A DNA stretch of 64,000 nucleotides from Zoroaster sp. YZ-2022 (GCA_029582265.1 CM055823.1:6386001-6450000), one strand, 5' to 3'; positions 44,701-53,718 are shown, numbered from the stretch's first letter. Program-made: numbers and translations. Notes: a model not told the origin generated them from the sequence alone.

Positions 44701-47700
44701 TGCTCTTTGCTAAAGTCAAGGATTTTGGAGGATTGAGGTTATTAGGCATACTTGCCCTCACCATGGTACATGTACATCCATGTTTGTTGTAGTGATTGCA
44801 AGGTCAGTGCTTGGGTCAGTGGACACTGTTTATATTGCTTCATGCATGCAGGGAGGGTCCCTGGCCATGTACATGTATCACAGATTAGGAAGGATTCAGG
44901 TTATGTGTAAGCAAGTGGGCCTAGGGAGTTAGGGTTAATGCAACAAGATCCACCAGCTAGAGCATGCTTTTGTTCTCTGCTGAGGGCAACAAGATGCAAC
45001 AACTTTTTACACTTGCATCTTGATTTCATTTGAATTTGGACATTTCTGAAAAGTGACAGCACCTAGGACAACAATAATTGAAATATATACTGAACAAAAT
45101 TATAAACGCCCCATGTGGCACTTTGAAACTTTTATTAGCCTTAGAGGTTGCAAAATCATACAAAATTCATTTTGTTGTTCAATATGCTACAGATTACTGT
45201 CCGTTAGAACACGATAGTGGCGTCTGGCAATCATGGACATGCATGTGGACACGGTGGGGGTCAGGTTGAAACATGGGGCGTTTATATTTTTGCTCAGTGT
45301 ATAATATATGTGATACATCATTGATCTTGCACCAAGTAATTTGTTGGTGTAACTTCAATCATTTATGTATACCAAAAACCAAAGTTGTACACATCTCTTG
45401 AAATAATGCAGGCTATTCTATTCTGTATCATGTCTGAGAATATTTCATGTACATGTATCACTCACCTCGGCATCTCTGGGATCTTCGTAATCAATGAAAG
45501 CATAAGCTGTTAAAAAATAAAGAAATGTTAAAAATATTACTGGTAAGGAATAATTCCATTAACCATTAACCCTAATCGCCCAAATCCTCCGAAATCCTTC
45601 TCCTGGTTTTGCCCGATTTAGGAGGGGGTGGGAGGGGTGGGAGGGTTGGGAGGGGTGGAGGGGCGGGAGTGGGTGGGAGGGGCGGGAGGGGGTTGGAAGG
45701 GGCGGGAGGGATGGGAGGGGGTGGGAGGGGATGGGAGTGGGTGGGGGTGGTGAACAATTTGCATATGTGACCCGTCACCACAAAATGAGCTTAAAGTCGG
45801 AAATTTAAACAATTGAGTTATTGGTATTTCTGGATTCAGTAGAACAAGAGCTTTGCAATGATATATAACACTTGGGGTTACAGCGATCCCCAGACCACCA
45901 GAGGGGGATTTGCGGCTTTGTTTCCGTCTTTGTTTCAAGTTGTTTGTCAGAACACGATAAAAGCTACCAACGTAATTGGCCTGAAATTGAGGTTTTTAAT
46001 TGTCTGATCGAACTGAAAATTTGCAATTCGATATAAGATTTACAAATTACAAATATAATAACCCCAAAAATCAGACCTCCCCTCCCATTTTTCACCCGCT
46101 GTACTGTGAAATGGTACAGTGCGACTTTACGCACATTTCGTTGTAACAGGCCACATATTTTAATCCAAGTCAATTACATACATGTAGCTTACCCATTCCA
46201 GTTCCTGTTGCGAAGGATTTCATCAGTCACATGAAAAAAAGAAGACACAATTCCAACAATAAACATCGAAACTTAATACAGGGAGGGGGTTAAATGTCAA
46301 ACCCAACTGCCACTTTTCTTCCCTCATTAACCCTCCTACTATACCTGCACTTTAGTGGCAAGTAGCTACAGTGGTCAAAATCAGTCAACTGCCTGTTTTG
46401 ACTGTTGACCCAAATGTGCAAAATGTCATTTTGACCACCCTGAACAATACCAGACAATGCTTTTACCAGTCAAAAAAACGGTCGACTCATTTTGACCTGT
46501 AAAATGTACTTACTACATGTAAGGTTTGACAGTGTTTGAATTTTTAAGTGCACTAGATATACCTTGGCAAGTATATCAACATTTTGACCGATTTTGACCC
46601 TTATAGTAGTAGGAGGATTATAACCAATAATGCAATTTTTCCTGCTCAGTAAGGTGGAGAACATACGGATGATGATGGACATGTACTACTTGTTCCAAGA
46701 TATTTTTTAACCCTAACCACCTACAGGCATAATTTCACCGAAACCCTAATGAATGCAACAACCAGACAAGTTGTCAGAGTTTTCACAAAGTGACGAATCC
46801 GTAAAAATCATTATTTTTTGTCAAATTCAGTTTTGCAGATATTTGAGGTGTATTCCTTGTCGCCGACATTTCTGCTAAGTTATCAAGTGATGAAACGTCA
46901 TAGTTTTGTAATTACACTATTAACCCTAACTCCCTAGGCCCATTTGCTTACACATAACCTGAATCCTCCAAAATCCTTCAGTAGTAATTGTTCCAACTAT
47001 AGATGCACTTCAGTGGCAAGTAGCTACAGAGGTCAAAATCAGTCAACTGCCTGTTTTGACTGTTGTCCCAAATGTGCACACAGGGGCATTTTTGACTGGT
47101 TTTTAAGCCTGCAAGTTTGCGGTTTTAAAATTATCCGTGTAACCGTATGTTTTGCGGTTACGGTTAAGTTTGCGGTTTTAAAATTATCCGTGTAACCGTA
47201 TGTTTTGCGGTTACGGTTAACCGTAACCGACGTTCAAAGTAAAACAAAGAAAAAAAAAGTCTCGGGAAGTTTGTTCATAATCTTATTTGTTACCACGTGA
47301 ACGGCAGATATTGTTCAAACATCGCTAATTTAAAGATCGTAATCGCAAACAAAAATGATATACACGTATCAAGAACAGGTGAAGAACATTCCCCTGCCCC
47401 TATACAACGCCGACAAACGATGCCAAAATTCACTCTTGAAGACTGAAGCGACGGTAACGTAACAGACGGCGTATGGGAAGTATTGTGTACGGAGATTACC
47501 TAGCCCCTGCCCCATTGGCTCTCAGCCAACATCGTTGACAGCCCGCGCCCAAAAAGAACCAATCATGATGCCCAGACGAGAACGTGGGAAGTATTGTGTA
47601 CGGAGATTACCCAGCCCCAGCCCCATTGGCTCGAAGCCAACATCGTTGACAGCCCGCGCCCAAAAAGAACCAATCATGATGCCCAGACGAGAACGTGGGA

Positions 47701-50700
47701 AGTATTGTGTATGGAGATTACCATGCCATCTCTGTTCCTGCACCCGTTCCAGCATGTCGTTGACGGAGTTCCAGCGTGTTTTACACGACACTTCACAAAC
47801 TTGCCTCCACTTATCTTGTGAAAAAATGACCAGACTTGACTTCCCGTACGCGGCATATTTTGAAATGATTAAGTCGCTATGAATTTCTTGACACGGAACT
47901 CACGGAAGATCGAATGAATTAAAATTACGGAATTGCAAAAGCAGGAATGAAAATTTCACAAATACCGTCACGTACGACCGTGGTCTAGTACTGTCTAGTA
48001 CCTGTCTATAGAATGCACATGTCCAGCGCGTGCACAGTATTTATGCACACCTGGACTGTTTATATCTAGGTCAGCGGTATTCAATGCCGGTTCCGCCGTC
48101 CACCCTTTGATGTTTGAAGACAAATTAAGCGGTAACAAAATGCCACTCGCGCTACAGTTTCTTCTAAGAAATGCAACTACAAAGACGCCATTCAAGGAGA
48201 AAGGGCAATTACAAACACGCGGCATTCTAGACAAAGCAAGCATCTGGTACTTTGTCACCCGCGTTCTCGGTCTAATCTTCAAAAGATCGGGATTTGTTTT
48301 TGCTCGCCCGCAACTTGATTGATGTCTTCTTCGCGTACTACGCTCCAAAAATGGAAGGGTCGATTTAAAAAAAAAATAGATTAAGGTTAACCGAACCGGA
48401 AAAACGTAACCGTGTAACCGTTTGAACGGTCGGTTAACCGTGTAACCGTTGCAGGCTTACTGGTTTTTACTGTCATTTTGACCACCCTGAAACAATACCA
48501 GTCAAAAACGGTTGACTCATTTTGACCTGTAAATGTACTTACTACACGGTTTGACAGTGTTTGACTTTTAAGTACGCCAGATATACCTCAATGTGGCAAG
48601 TATATCAACATTTTGACTGATTTTGACCCTTGTAGTAGTACATGTAGGAGGGTTAAGTTTAAGTATACAGTTGGTAACCTAATTTATTAAAATTAAAATT
48701 TTGACCTAAAACTTACTATTTATAAGACGACGATGGCATCAATTTTGGAAAGAATGTCGTATACGACCGCCACTTTTTAAGGGGTTTTTGGAATTTTTTT
48801 GCAACCACTAACCAGTTAAAAAATTATTCTATCGATTTTTGGTGGTACAGAAAGCAAAAAACTCTCTTTAAAATCGACTTTTATGATGGTTTTCGGACTT
48901 TATTTCCCTTCTAAAAAAATCCTCCCCTTCAGAAAATAGAAGGATCCTATTATAGTTGCCACTGCGCATGTACAATGACCGTGTTGGTCACTAACAGGGT
49001 CAGACTGACATGACTGAGGAAGTCATCATATACCAAAAATGCCTGATTTTTCATGAAATAAATATCCTGGAATAATTTGAAGTATATGTCCATCATCATC
49101 CATATGTTCTCCACCTTACTACAGTAGGTACATGTAGGTAAGATTACTTTATTGGTTATATTGAATGAGAAAAAGTGGCGGTCGGATACAACATTCTACC
49201 CTCAATTTCTTCTAGAAATGAGTAACATTCGGAGGTAGGCGTTGTCATTTCAATTTGTTTGCCTTTCAAACAAATTAGAAAACTAGGGGAAAATATATTA
49301 TTTACAGTGCAAAAAGTGTAGGCAACTTAGCCCAGATGGATTCCTGTACGACATGTTGCAGGACTCTGACGCTGAGTCCAGAGAAATCCGTGCCCGACTA
49401 CATTCTCAAAAAGAATTTGAAGCTGACATTATTTTACCTGGATTTGTCCACAAAATTTCAGCACTTGCCACTGTGAACCTTTTCCTTATAGGAATTAGGA
49501 TATACATGTACGTTACAACGCAAACCATGAATGAGTAGCTATGTGACAAAAATTTTCAAAATCAACAGATTCTAATACAACTGGCATCATTGTCAAGGTC
49601 TTGAATAGACGATTACAATGATATAAGGATCATCTTCCTGTGACCAAAAATAAGGAAGTTATGACATGTTGAATCCGGCAATTTTAGGCCCGTAAATGGC
49701 AATTATTTTATAAGGAAAAACAAAAGAAATGTAAATTTGACTTGTGACCCGTTTCCTAGATTTTCTCGGATTCCATATATATCATAACTTTCTTAATTCT
49801 TGTCCGATTTTCAAAAGGTTGGTATCACTGGAATGCTTGGGAAAAGAGGAAGAATAATAACCTATTTCCAGGCTAATTCAATGATTAGTTTGTTTTGTAG
49901 TGCTGATTTACAAATAAGAAATACAAAAAAAATGTGTTAAAAAAATAATAATAAATTAAAAAAATTATGGAAAAAAATAAATTACTCAAATCTGAGGATT
50001 GTTTTCATATTTTTACACTAAAATCTTCGAAAGCCTCTCATCCCTGATTTAATTTAATATTAAAACAATTTATAAATTATATTGGACTGGAAATATAAAA
50101 CAAAATAATGAAAATAGATTTTTAAAAATAGAGAAAAAAATCACTCAAATCTGAGAATTTTTAATATTTATACTGAAATCATGAGAAATTCTTATCCCTG
50201 ATTTAATTAAACATTATAAAAACAATAAATGATATTGGACTGGAAATATGAAGAAAAAAATGAAATAAGTTCATGAAAACTAATATTTAATATTGTGTTA
50301 CGCCGATGTATATTACTTATTAGGTTTAAACGGACGATTTATCGGACTGAAAATTGGTAGGTCTATAGCACGCTGAACGCGGCGCAATACAATCTTTGGT
50401 TGACATCGATGTTTGGGGAGTCCAAAAAACATAACTGGGAGACGTTCAATCGCCGTCAAAATTGGCCAAGAGGTAGAAAACAAGTATAGAAAAATGATAT
50501 TTGTGGTTTGATAAGTGATATTACTCACCTTTTGGTAAATCGTCGATGGTTTTGATGAGCAAGAGCGAACCCAAATTTCGAGAATATTTTTTGGAAACTT
50601 CTAGATGCCCATTCAGAAAATTTGAGAACGAGGTTGAAGTAGAATATTTGATCTACGTCTTCGAAAAAATCTCCTGGAGTCGTCAAAAGAACGGCCTCAG

Positions 50701-51271
50701 CGAAACGTTACAAAGCGCTATCTCCACGGTGTCTTCGCCACGGCGATTCAACCCGAGATTGAGGCCGCGGCCGAAAAGATTTGCGACAATGCGTGGGATA
50801 CGCACATACCTAGAATGAGGCATGCCATGATGAAGTTTCCATCAAGTTTCAAGATTATCATCATTTATATTATAATTATAAATTATATTTACAGTAATTT
50901 AGTTGAAAAACACAGAACGAAGTTACGCTGTGCTTTAGCAAACTTCCGAAATATTTTTTAAACTGTAATTTTCATGTAATTACCCCCCAAAATAATTTTC
51001 ATCTGGTCACAAGGATGAGGTTTATCAAAGGTCGACTTGCCGCGCAGTCATCATCATGGCCGGGCGTGCGTGGACGGTCGAGTTGTCCCAAAGGTCGGAA
51101 CCGTCTTGCACTTTTGCATGCATGTTTTTTTACGTGGAAGTTTAAATTAAAAGGTTACTCACCGTATTTCAGTTCACATCTCACCATTGGCCCGTACTTA
51201 CTAAATACATCTTCCACATCTCTCTGCCGAGTCTGTTTACTCAACCTTCCTATAAAGAGCTGTGCAGACAT
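32411..51271 (-). CDS. SR splicing factor gene: RRM, CCHC zinc knuckle, RS domain; 10 coding exons
   Basis: Exons in transcript order: 51271-51163, 46204-46193, 45506-45466, 38944-38861, 37826-37751, 36303-36270, 34964-34926, 34555-34517, 33100-32996, 32720-32411. Lengths sum to 849 nt = 282 aa plus TAG, with every phase agreeing. RRM about residues 4-75 (LFIGRL as RNP2, YAFIDYED as RNP1), CCHC knuckle CYKCGGIGHFARNC, Gly-rich spacer, then a long RS domain. It should bind pre-mRNA and promote exon recognition in nuclear speckles. The single-knuckle layout is that of SRSF7/9G8, but the RRM wording (RLSKQTRQRDVEDVF) is closer to the SRSF4/plant RS2Z style, so I give no symbol. Introns are filled with minisatellites and MITEs. 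Confidence 0.92.
32996..33100 (-). CDS. SR factor RS-domain exon
   Basis: 35 residues rich in RS dipeptides (SNRSRSRSPVRKRSRSPVRR), acceptor TGTTTAACAG, donor gtaaga. Confidence 0.92.
33181..33822. mobile_element. TTAA MITE family P1, copy 3
   Basis: TTAACCAGTTCACGTCGGG to CGACGCGAACTGGTTAA, TTAA at both ends; lies in the SR factor intron before the 105-nt exon. Confidence 0.85.
33961..34298. mobile_element. Palindromic MITE family Q, long form, copy 5
   Basis: GCCAAAGTCGTGGTACAGCC to GGCTGTACCACAACTTTGG. Used as the uninterrupted reference for the copy split by the long-TIR transposon. Confidence 0.83.
34517..34555 (-). CDS. SR factor 39-nt RS exon, copy 2
   Basis: YRSRSHSRSRDR, same phases and donor as copy 1. 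Flanking intron sequence is also duplicated, offset 409 bp. Confidence 0.88.
34926..34964 (-). CDS. SR factor 39-nt RS exon, copy 1
   Basis: FRSRSRSRFRDR, phase 2 to phase 2, donor gtaatg. Duplicate of 34517-34555. Confidence 0.88.
35191..35506. mobile_element. Hairpin MITE (GTGCCCGGAAGAAGGTCG)
   Basis: Ends GTGCCCGGAAGAAGGTCGTA and the inverse CGTCCTTCCGGGCAC. A perfect 16-bp stem with 6-base loop (GGAAGAAGGTCGTA / TACGACCTTCTTCC) lies at 35195-35233. Confidence 0.75.
35625..36192 (+). repeat. Polypurine minisatellite, (GGAGAGTGGA)n then (GGTGGAGGTGGGGA)n
   Basis: About 570 bases almost free of pyrimidines except T in GTGG. GGAGGAGAGTGG units dominate to about 35995, GGGGAGGTGGAGGT units after 36020. 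It lies in the SR factor intron, where the transcript is the pyrimidine strand. Long open frames here are artefacts of composition. Confidence 0.95.
36270..36303 (-). CDS. SR factor Gly-rich spacer exon
   Basis: 34 nt encoding PGGGFGGYSRP with split codons at both ends; donor gtaggc. The acceptor is TTTTCAGCAG, a tandem NAGNAG site: using the second AG changes PGGG to RGG. Confidence 0.8.
36508..36604 (+). repeat. (TTTG)n microsatellite and poly-C run
   Basis: TTTG repeats at 36508-36540 and about 15 C at 36589-36603, between the polypurine tract and the satellite. Confidence 0.85.
36684..37706 (-). repeat. 70-bp satellite derived from a tRNA-Leu-like SINE head
   Basis: About 13 units with exact 70-bp spacing (TAGCCTACAT at 37141, 37211, 37281). 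Read on the minus strand a unit runs GTGCCAAGGCTGTGTGGGTT, AGTACATCAAACTTGTGTTC, TGAGTCGTCAGAATGTAGGC. It aligns with the SINE head at 40730-40640 (GTGCCATGG...TTTAGTGCATC...TTGTGTTCTGA...GTCAGAATGT). The edge unit near 36690 still carries a box B-like GGTTTCAATCCTGG. Interrupted at 36838-36928 by the palindromic element seen at 1651. Confidence 0.85.
37751..37826 (-). CDS. SR factor zinc-knuckle exon
   Basis: SDDECYKCGGIGHFARNC then RSDTRGY plus one base; donor gtaagt. The Cys-X2-Cys-X4-His-X4-Cys spacing is perfect. The 70-bp satellite begins 44 bases downstream of this donor. Confidence 0.95.
37925..37962 (-). ncRNA. Hammerhead-like motif (CTGACGA-hairpin-CAAAC)
   Basis: Minus strand CTGACGA, then GACTAGAGCATGCTAGTC (hairpin), then CAAAC. 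This resembles the CUGANGA / stem II / GAAAC core found in Penelope-like retroelements, but the G of GAAAC is not in place and flanking stems were not established. Confidence 0.35.
38085..38410 (+). repeat. Minisatellite CCCAGTCCGAG / CCCCGGTCCGCGT
   Basis: Some 27 units of 11-18 bases built on AGTCC and CCCGGT. It lies in an SR factor intron; the + strand reading of PSPRSQSEV is a by-product. Confidence 0.92.
38448..38487 (-). ncRNA. Hammerhead-like motif (CTGAAGA-hairpin-AAAA)
   Basis: Minus strand CTGAAGA, then CGATCAGAGTATACTGATC (hairpin), then AAAATGG. Same orientation as 37925-37962 and about 520 bp away, flanking a minisatellite as in a Penelope-type terminal repeat (inference). Confidence 0.35.
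38861..38944 (-). CDS. SR factor exon: end of RRM
   Basis: 28 codons, DAQKFEDRQEICGQSIVVEW to RGPKRGV, donor gtatgt. An alternative end three bases earlier (gtggta) would also keep frame but is a weaker donor. Confidence 0.88.
39205..39425. repeat. Dispersed repeat (TTTGCCCGATTTGTGAGGCC)
   Basis: Matches 53719-53962 and parts of 16806-17060; continues at 39945-40040 after the TTAA MITE. Confidence 0.65.
39507..39823. mobile_element. TTAA MITE family P3, copy 4
   Basis: Left TATCCCTAACCTTCCC (TTAA decayed), right GAGTTAGGATTAA. Interior with GTACATGTACATCCATG as in other copies. Confidence 0.78.
40277..40732 (-). mobile_element. tRNA-Leu-headed SINE, copy 3, with ATAATC tail
   Basis: Head GTGCCATGGTCGAGCGG, box B GGTTCGAATCCCAACC, body TTGAGCAAGACACTTTACC, GAGCTGTATACTCC. 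The tail on the + strand is an (ATAATC)n run of about 120 bases (40277-40396). Confidence 0.88.
40917..41594. mobile_element. TTAA MITE family P5, copy 2, split by a SINE
   Basis: TTAAAACCCTTCTACAATC to GTGTAGGAGGGTTAA. The 29258-29576 copy gives the empty site for the SINE at 41164-41524. Confidence 0.85.
41164..41524 (+). mobile_element. tRNA-Leu(CAA)-headed SINE, copy 4 (best head)
   Basis: The head 41171-41253 folds as a type II tRNA: GTGTC/GACAC acceptor ends, GGCCGAGCGGTCTAG D-arm, anticodon CAA in TTCAAGTTC, long variable arm, box B GGTTCGAATCCC. Then the SINE body, a LINE-like 3' end and an (ATT) tail. An 'RNA polymerase III promoter' role is expected from boxes A and B. It interrupts a P5 MITE. 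Confidence 0.9.
42149..42663. mobile_element. hAT-type MITE (GCTTGGGCGATA), copy 1
   Basis: Ends TATGCTTGGGCGATA / TATCGCCCAAGCTTA flanked by TCGCCGGC (42141-42148) and TCGCCAGC (42664-42671), an 8-bp target duplication with one mismatch, the hAT hallmark. Confidence 0.88.
42737..42954. mobile_element. MITE (TAAGGCTGTG...GCACAGCCCTA), copy 1
   Basis: Inverted terminal GGCTGTG/CACAGCC; interior GGGTATCCGG/TTCGGGTATC motifs shared with 57678-58050 and a fragment at 61188-61274. Confidence 0.72.
43166..43583. mobile_element. hAT-type MITE (GCTTGGGCGATA), copy 2
   Basis: Ends TAAGCTTGGGCGATAAC and its inverse, flanked by perfect 8-bp GTACATAG duplications (43158-43165, 43584-43591). Confidence 0.93.
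43592..44637 (-). other. SR factor intron 2 (before the RNP1 exon's downstream splice), unassigned
   Basis: Nothing coding is seen. 44245-44300 has short AGGTTTTGAAAGG direct repeats. Confidence 0.4.
44638..44938. mobile_element. TTAA MITE family P3, copy 5
   Basis: TTAACCCTAACCTTCCC to GGAGTTAGGGTTAA, TTAA at both ends. Confidence 0.82.
45466..45506 (-). CDS. SR factor exon with RNP1 strand
   Basis: 41 nt encoding AYAFIDYEDPRDAE between TTTTTTAACAG and gtgagt. YAFIDYED is the RNP1 motif; ExPRDAED is typical of SR proteins. Confidence 0.92.
45610..45753 (-). repeat. G-rich minisatellite (GGGAGGGGTGGG)
   Basis: About 140 bases of GGGAGGGG, GGGTGGGAGG units on the + strand, adjoining the end of the TATGTGACC MITE. 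Strong G-quadruplex potential on that strand. Confidence 0.9.
45754..46158 (-). mobile_element. MITE with TATGTGACC termini, copy 2
   Basis: CATATGTGACCCGTCACCAC to AACAGGCCACATA; inverted copy of 12650-13047. It ends 35 bases from the 12-nt microexon. Confidence 0.78.
46193..46204 (-). CDS. SR factor 12-nt microexon
   Basis: GAACTGGAATGG between CGCAACAG and gtaagc (minus strand). It inserts GTGM so the RRM reads KYGTGMAYAF. Skipping it also keeps the frame (KYAYAF), so it may be a cassette. Confidence 0.65.
46327..46622. mobile_element. TTAA MITE family P4 (TTAACCCTCCTACTA), reference copy
   Basis: TTAACCCTCCTACTATACC to TAGTAGTAGGAGGATTATA (right TTAA decayed). Uninterrupted copy that supplies empty sites for two nested elements. 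Confidence 0.83.
47104..48459 (-). mobile_element. 1.36-kb hAT-family element, degenerate
   Basis: Ends TAAGCCTGCAA / TTGCAGGCTTA flanked by identical 8-bp CTGGTTTT (47096-47103, 48460-48467). Minus strand at about 47791-47726 reads SCKTRWNSVNDMLERVQEQR, close to the TRWNSTYDMLERL segment of hAT transposases. The rest is non-coding. Subterminal GCGGTTTTAAAATTATCCGT is doubled at the left end. The empty site is seen in the P4 copy near 62150 (ATGGTTTTTACTGTC). Confidence 0.85.
47475..47712 (+). repeat. Tandem repeat of about 113 bp inside the hAT element
   Basis: GGGAAGTATTGTGTACGGAG recurs at about 47474, 47586 and 47697, with CCAACATCGTTGACAGCCCG in between. Two and a part copies. Confidence 0.88.
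48747..49200 (+). mobile_element. MITE family A, copy 3
   Basis: GGAAAGAATGTCGTATACGA to CGGATACAACATTCTACC; interior as in copy 1. Confidence 0.85.
49201..50540 (-). other. SR factor intron 1, AT-rich, unassigned
   Basis: 49990-50270 has two diverged copies of a block containing TCTGAGGATTG/TCTGAGAATTT and ATATTGGACTGGAAATAT. No exon is recognised. Confidence 0.4.
50540..50830. other. CG-richer island with an ORF, unexplained
   Basis: The segment is visibly richer in CpG than its AT-rich surroundings. The + strand has a 90-codon ATG frame (50546-50818). The minus strand ends in a consensus donor CCAAAAG/gtgagt at 50533-50528. Either an alternative 5' exon or promoter of the SR factor gene on the minus strand, or an unrelated small gene. 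I recognise no protein. Confidence 0.35.
51163..51271 (-). CDS. SR factor exon 1: start codon and first half of RRM
   Basis: MSAQLFIGRLSKQ to MVRCELKY plus one base, donor gtgagt. AAAATGT start context. An acceptor-like TGTATTTAG nine bases before the ATG suggests a separate 5' untranslated exon. Confidence 0.92.
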
Positions 51272-51281
51272 TTTGGGCTCC

Positions 51282-52676
51282 TAAATACAGGGAATTGATC
51301 AATTATTTGTTGCAAACTTCCCCGTTGTATAACAAATTTGTGTGCGTGCCCGCTAATATCAACCTCATGCTCAAACGTTAAGATTTGTCGTCATCTATAG
51401 CACTGACGCCGCCATGAATGGTACCTCTGTATACGAGTGTGCTTCAACTGTAGTCAGAACCCAGCGAAATTTGTATCAAAATATACATATATGCACATAC
51501 AGTGACTGGGTTTCAGACCATAAGGCTTAATCATTTTCCACGATATTATTTTTGTAGTTGTAAAATATCCAAATTGAGAGATTCAAAACTCTTGATAATA
51601 TCACAAAGATTTTCAACAACATGTGTGACTATAATTTTGTTTTATTCATAGAATTTTCGACGGTTCTGACAAGAAGAAAACGAATTTTCAATTCGAGGTT
51701 ATTGACATTTTTTTATACCGAATAGTTGATGTTAAAAATAACGGCTGTTTTTTCCCCGGTGGGGAAGTCATGATTATACGGAAGCGTCAAAGGGACATTG
51801 TAACCAAAAAAAAATACTTGGCTTGGGTCATAATTGATGACTTAGCATAAGTCATAATTATGACTTAATATCTCATAATTATGACTTAGTACTAAGTCAT
51901 AATTATGGCTTTAAAGAATTACTCAGCTTAAGTCATAATTATGACTTAAGCCGTTTTAAATGTTTTATAAATTATGTTAATTTAAAATGGCCGGGGCTAG
52001 ACTTGATTAGCATTCCTAGCTCTCTTTACCTGTAGGCCTACGTCATGTAGGCCCATACACTCTTAAATCTTAAGTGTTCAATCAACCTTTTAAGAGTTCG
52101 GTGAGTGACGACACTTTATAAATTCAACTCAATTCAACTCAAAGAAGTGTTGAAGTAACATGGAGTCTGTAGATGTATCCGTCACGTACAAACACCAGAG
52201 CTGGCTGTCACATACGTGGGTCGGGTCGGGTGTGCAGCAAAATTAAACATTATTAAAATGAGCACTGGTCGTTAATTCTTTAAGGTCAATGTTGTCAAGT
52301 GACTCCTTAAAAATCTTGACGTTTGGTGCGGTACGGATGTCTGAACTGAAGTTGTTCCATTCTGGGATCGTGGGTAGAGCGAATGACTGTAGCAGTCTTT
52401 ATTAAGTCTAAATGTTAATTCAACACTTTTAAAAGTTAAATCAAACTTTATAAAGAGTTGTCACTGACCGAACTTTTTAAAATGTTGGTGTGGGTAATAA
52501 CAGTTCCGACAAACAAAGATTGGTCTTCCATTTCATCCCTTTATAGTTTTCTCGAAATGTTTTATTAAAAAAATCTTCTCAATGTTCTTCTTCCAGCCTA
52601 AAACTTCTGCTCTCCCTGCCCCTCGATCTTTTCACGTTTAATCCCTCCTTTGTTCGGTCCCAGGACCAAATCTTGC
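51282..52676. other. Region upstream of the SR factor start, no gene seen
   Basis: Expected to hold the SR factor promoter or 5' exon; no TATA box is convincing. 51815-51960 is the palindrome cluster listed separately. Confidence 0.4.
51815..51960. repeat. Cluster of AAGTCATAATTATGACTT palindromes
   Basis: The 18-base perfect palindrome or one arm of it occurs at about 51847, 51890, 51930 and in partial forms between. No TIR structure of known type. Confidence 0.85.
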
Positions 52677-52680
52677 TTAT

Positions 52681-53124
52681 GACATAAAACACAATAAAGG
52701 GGGACACTTTCCTACCGTCACGTTAGCAGTTTTTCTAATGGTTGTAATTTTTTTTTAAATATCTGAAACCACCCAAAAAGAATTTCTACATTTGAATAGA
52801 CATGCATGCTTATCCTAAAGATAATTTGAGTTGATTATTACTGTTTTTTTTAATTACCCTAAAATTTCCATCAACAAATGGACAGAAAAGTGAGGTAACT
52901 TTTTCCGTCCAATTTTTATGGAAATTTTAGGGTAAAAATATAAATTAAAAAAATTTAAAAATAAAATAAATCAACTCAAATTAGTTCTAGTATAAGCCTG
53001 CATGTCCATTCACATGTTGGAACACTTTTTGGTCGGTTTCAGGTACTTAAAAATAAATAACAACCATTGTAAAAACTGCTAACGTGACGGATGCAAAGTG
53101 GCCCCCTTTATTGTGTTTTATGTC
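52681..53124. mobile_element. 444-bp MITE with about 200-bp inverted arms, TTAT duplication
   Basis: GACATAAAACACAATAAAGG at the left and the inverse at the right; CGTCACGTTAGCAGTTTTT and CCCTAAAATTTCCAT also pair. TTAT flanks both sides (52677-52680, 53125-53128). Confidence 0.85.
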
Positions 53125-53217
53125 TTATGTGTTCATTTCACACCTGGCCAACATCTGCTCACTGTTGTGTTTACGTATGCGTGCTTTGCATGTTTGTATA
53201 TATCGTCCATTTTTCCT

Positions 53218-53254
53218 TTGATGAAGGAACCTGCTTGGTTCGAAACGTATACTA
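53218..53254 (+). ncRNA. Hammerhead-like motif (TTGATGA-hairpin-GAAAC)
   Basis: TTGATGA, then AGGAACCTGCTTGGTTC (hairpin GAACC/GGTTC), then GAAACGTATAC. Compared with the CUGANGA...GAAA core the first C is T, so activity is doubtful. Confidence 0.35.
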
Positions 53255-53718
53255 CGACTAACTATTATATGAAATGAATGAAAACACTCAAGACAAAACA
53301 ATGTAGTTACCGGCGATGATTAGTCCAGGTACCAACTTTCCACGTTTATTGATAATAATTCGTTAATTTGTTTATCAATAATCTACAATTACCAATGCTG
53401 TCCCTATTGGCATAGCGAAATAATAACCTGTAACTTTAACAATGGTTTCTATATATACAGTATAGATACATGTAATGCCCAGTCCATAAAGATATTCCTA
53501 GGCGCTTAACAAAATAAGCTAAACTGTGAAAACACAAACAAAAATGTAAAAATTATATACTCAAATACGGGACAAATGTGACCCTCAACAAATTCGAAAG
53601 GCATTAAACAATTATCAAACACAAACAACGGGACCGAAAGGGACCTTCACCAGGCAAAAACGTAAAAAATTACTGACCAGATTTTGCGACAAAATGAAGG
53701 TTTAAACCGTCACTGCAC

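Larger units (their letters stand above)
46921..48656. mobile_element. TTAA MITE P3 fragment fused to P4 copy, host of the hAT insertion
   Basis: P3 starts at TTAACCCTAACTCCC 46921 and stops near 46988, where P4 sequence (CACTTCAGTGGCAAGTAGC) begins. P4 resumes after the hAT element at 48468 and ends AGTACATGTAGGAGGGTTAA. Confidence 0.78.

Noticed and set aside
47995..48348. 117-codon minus-strand frame as a BED-type zinc finger of the hAT element
   Set aside because: No Cys/His spacing of a BED finger could be found.
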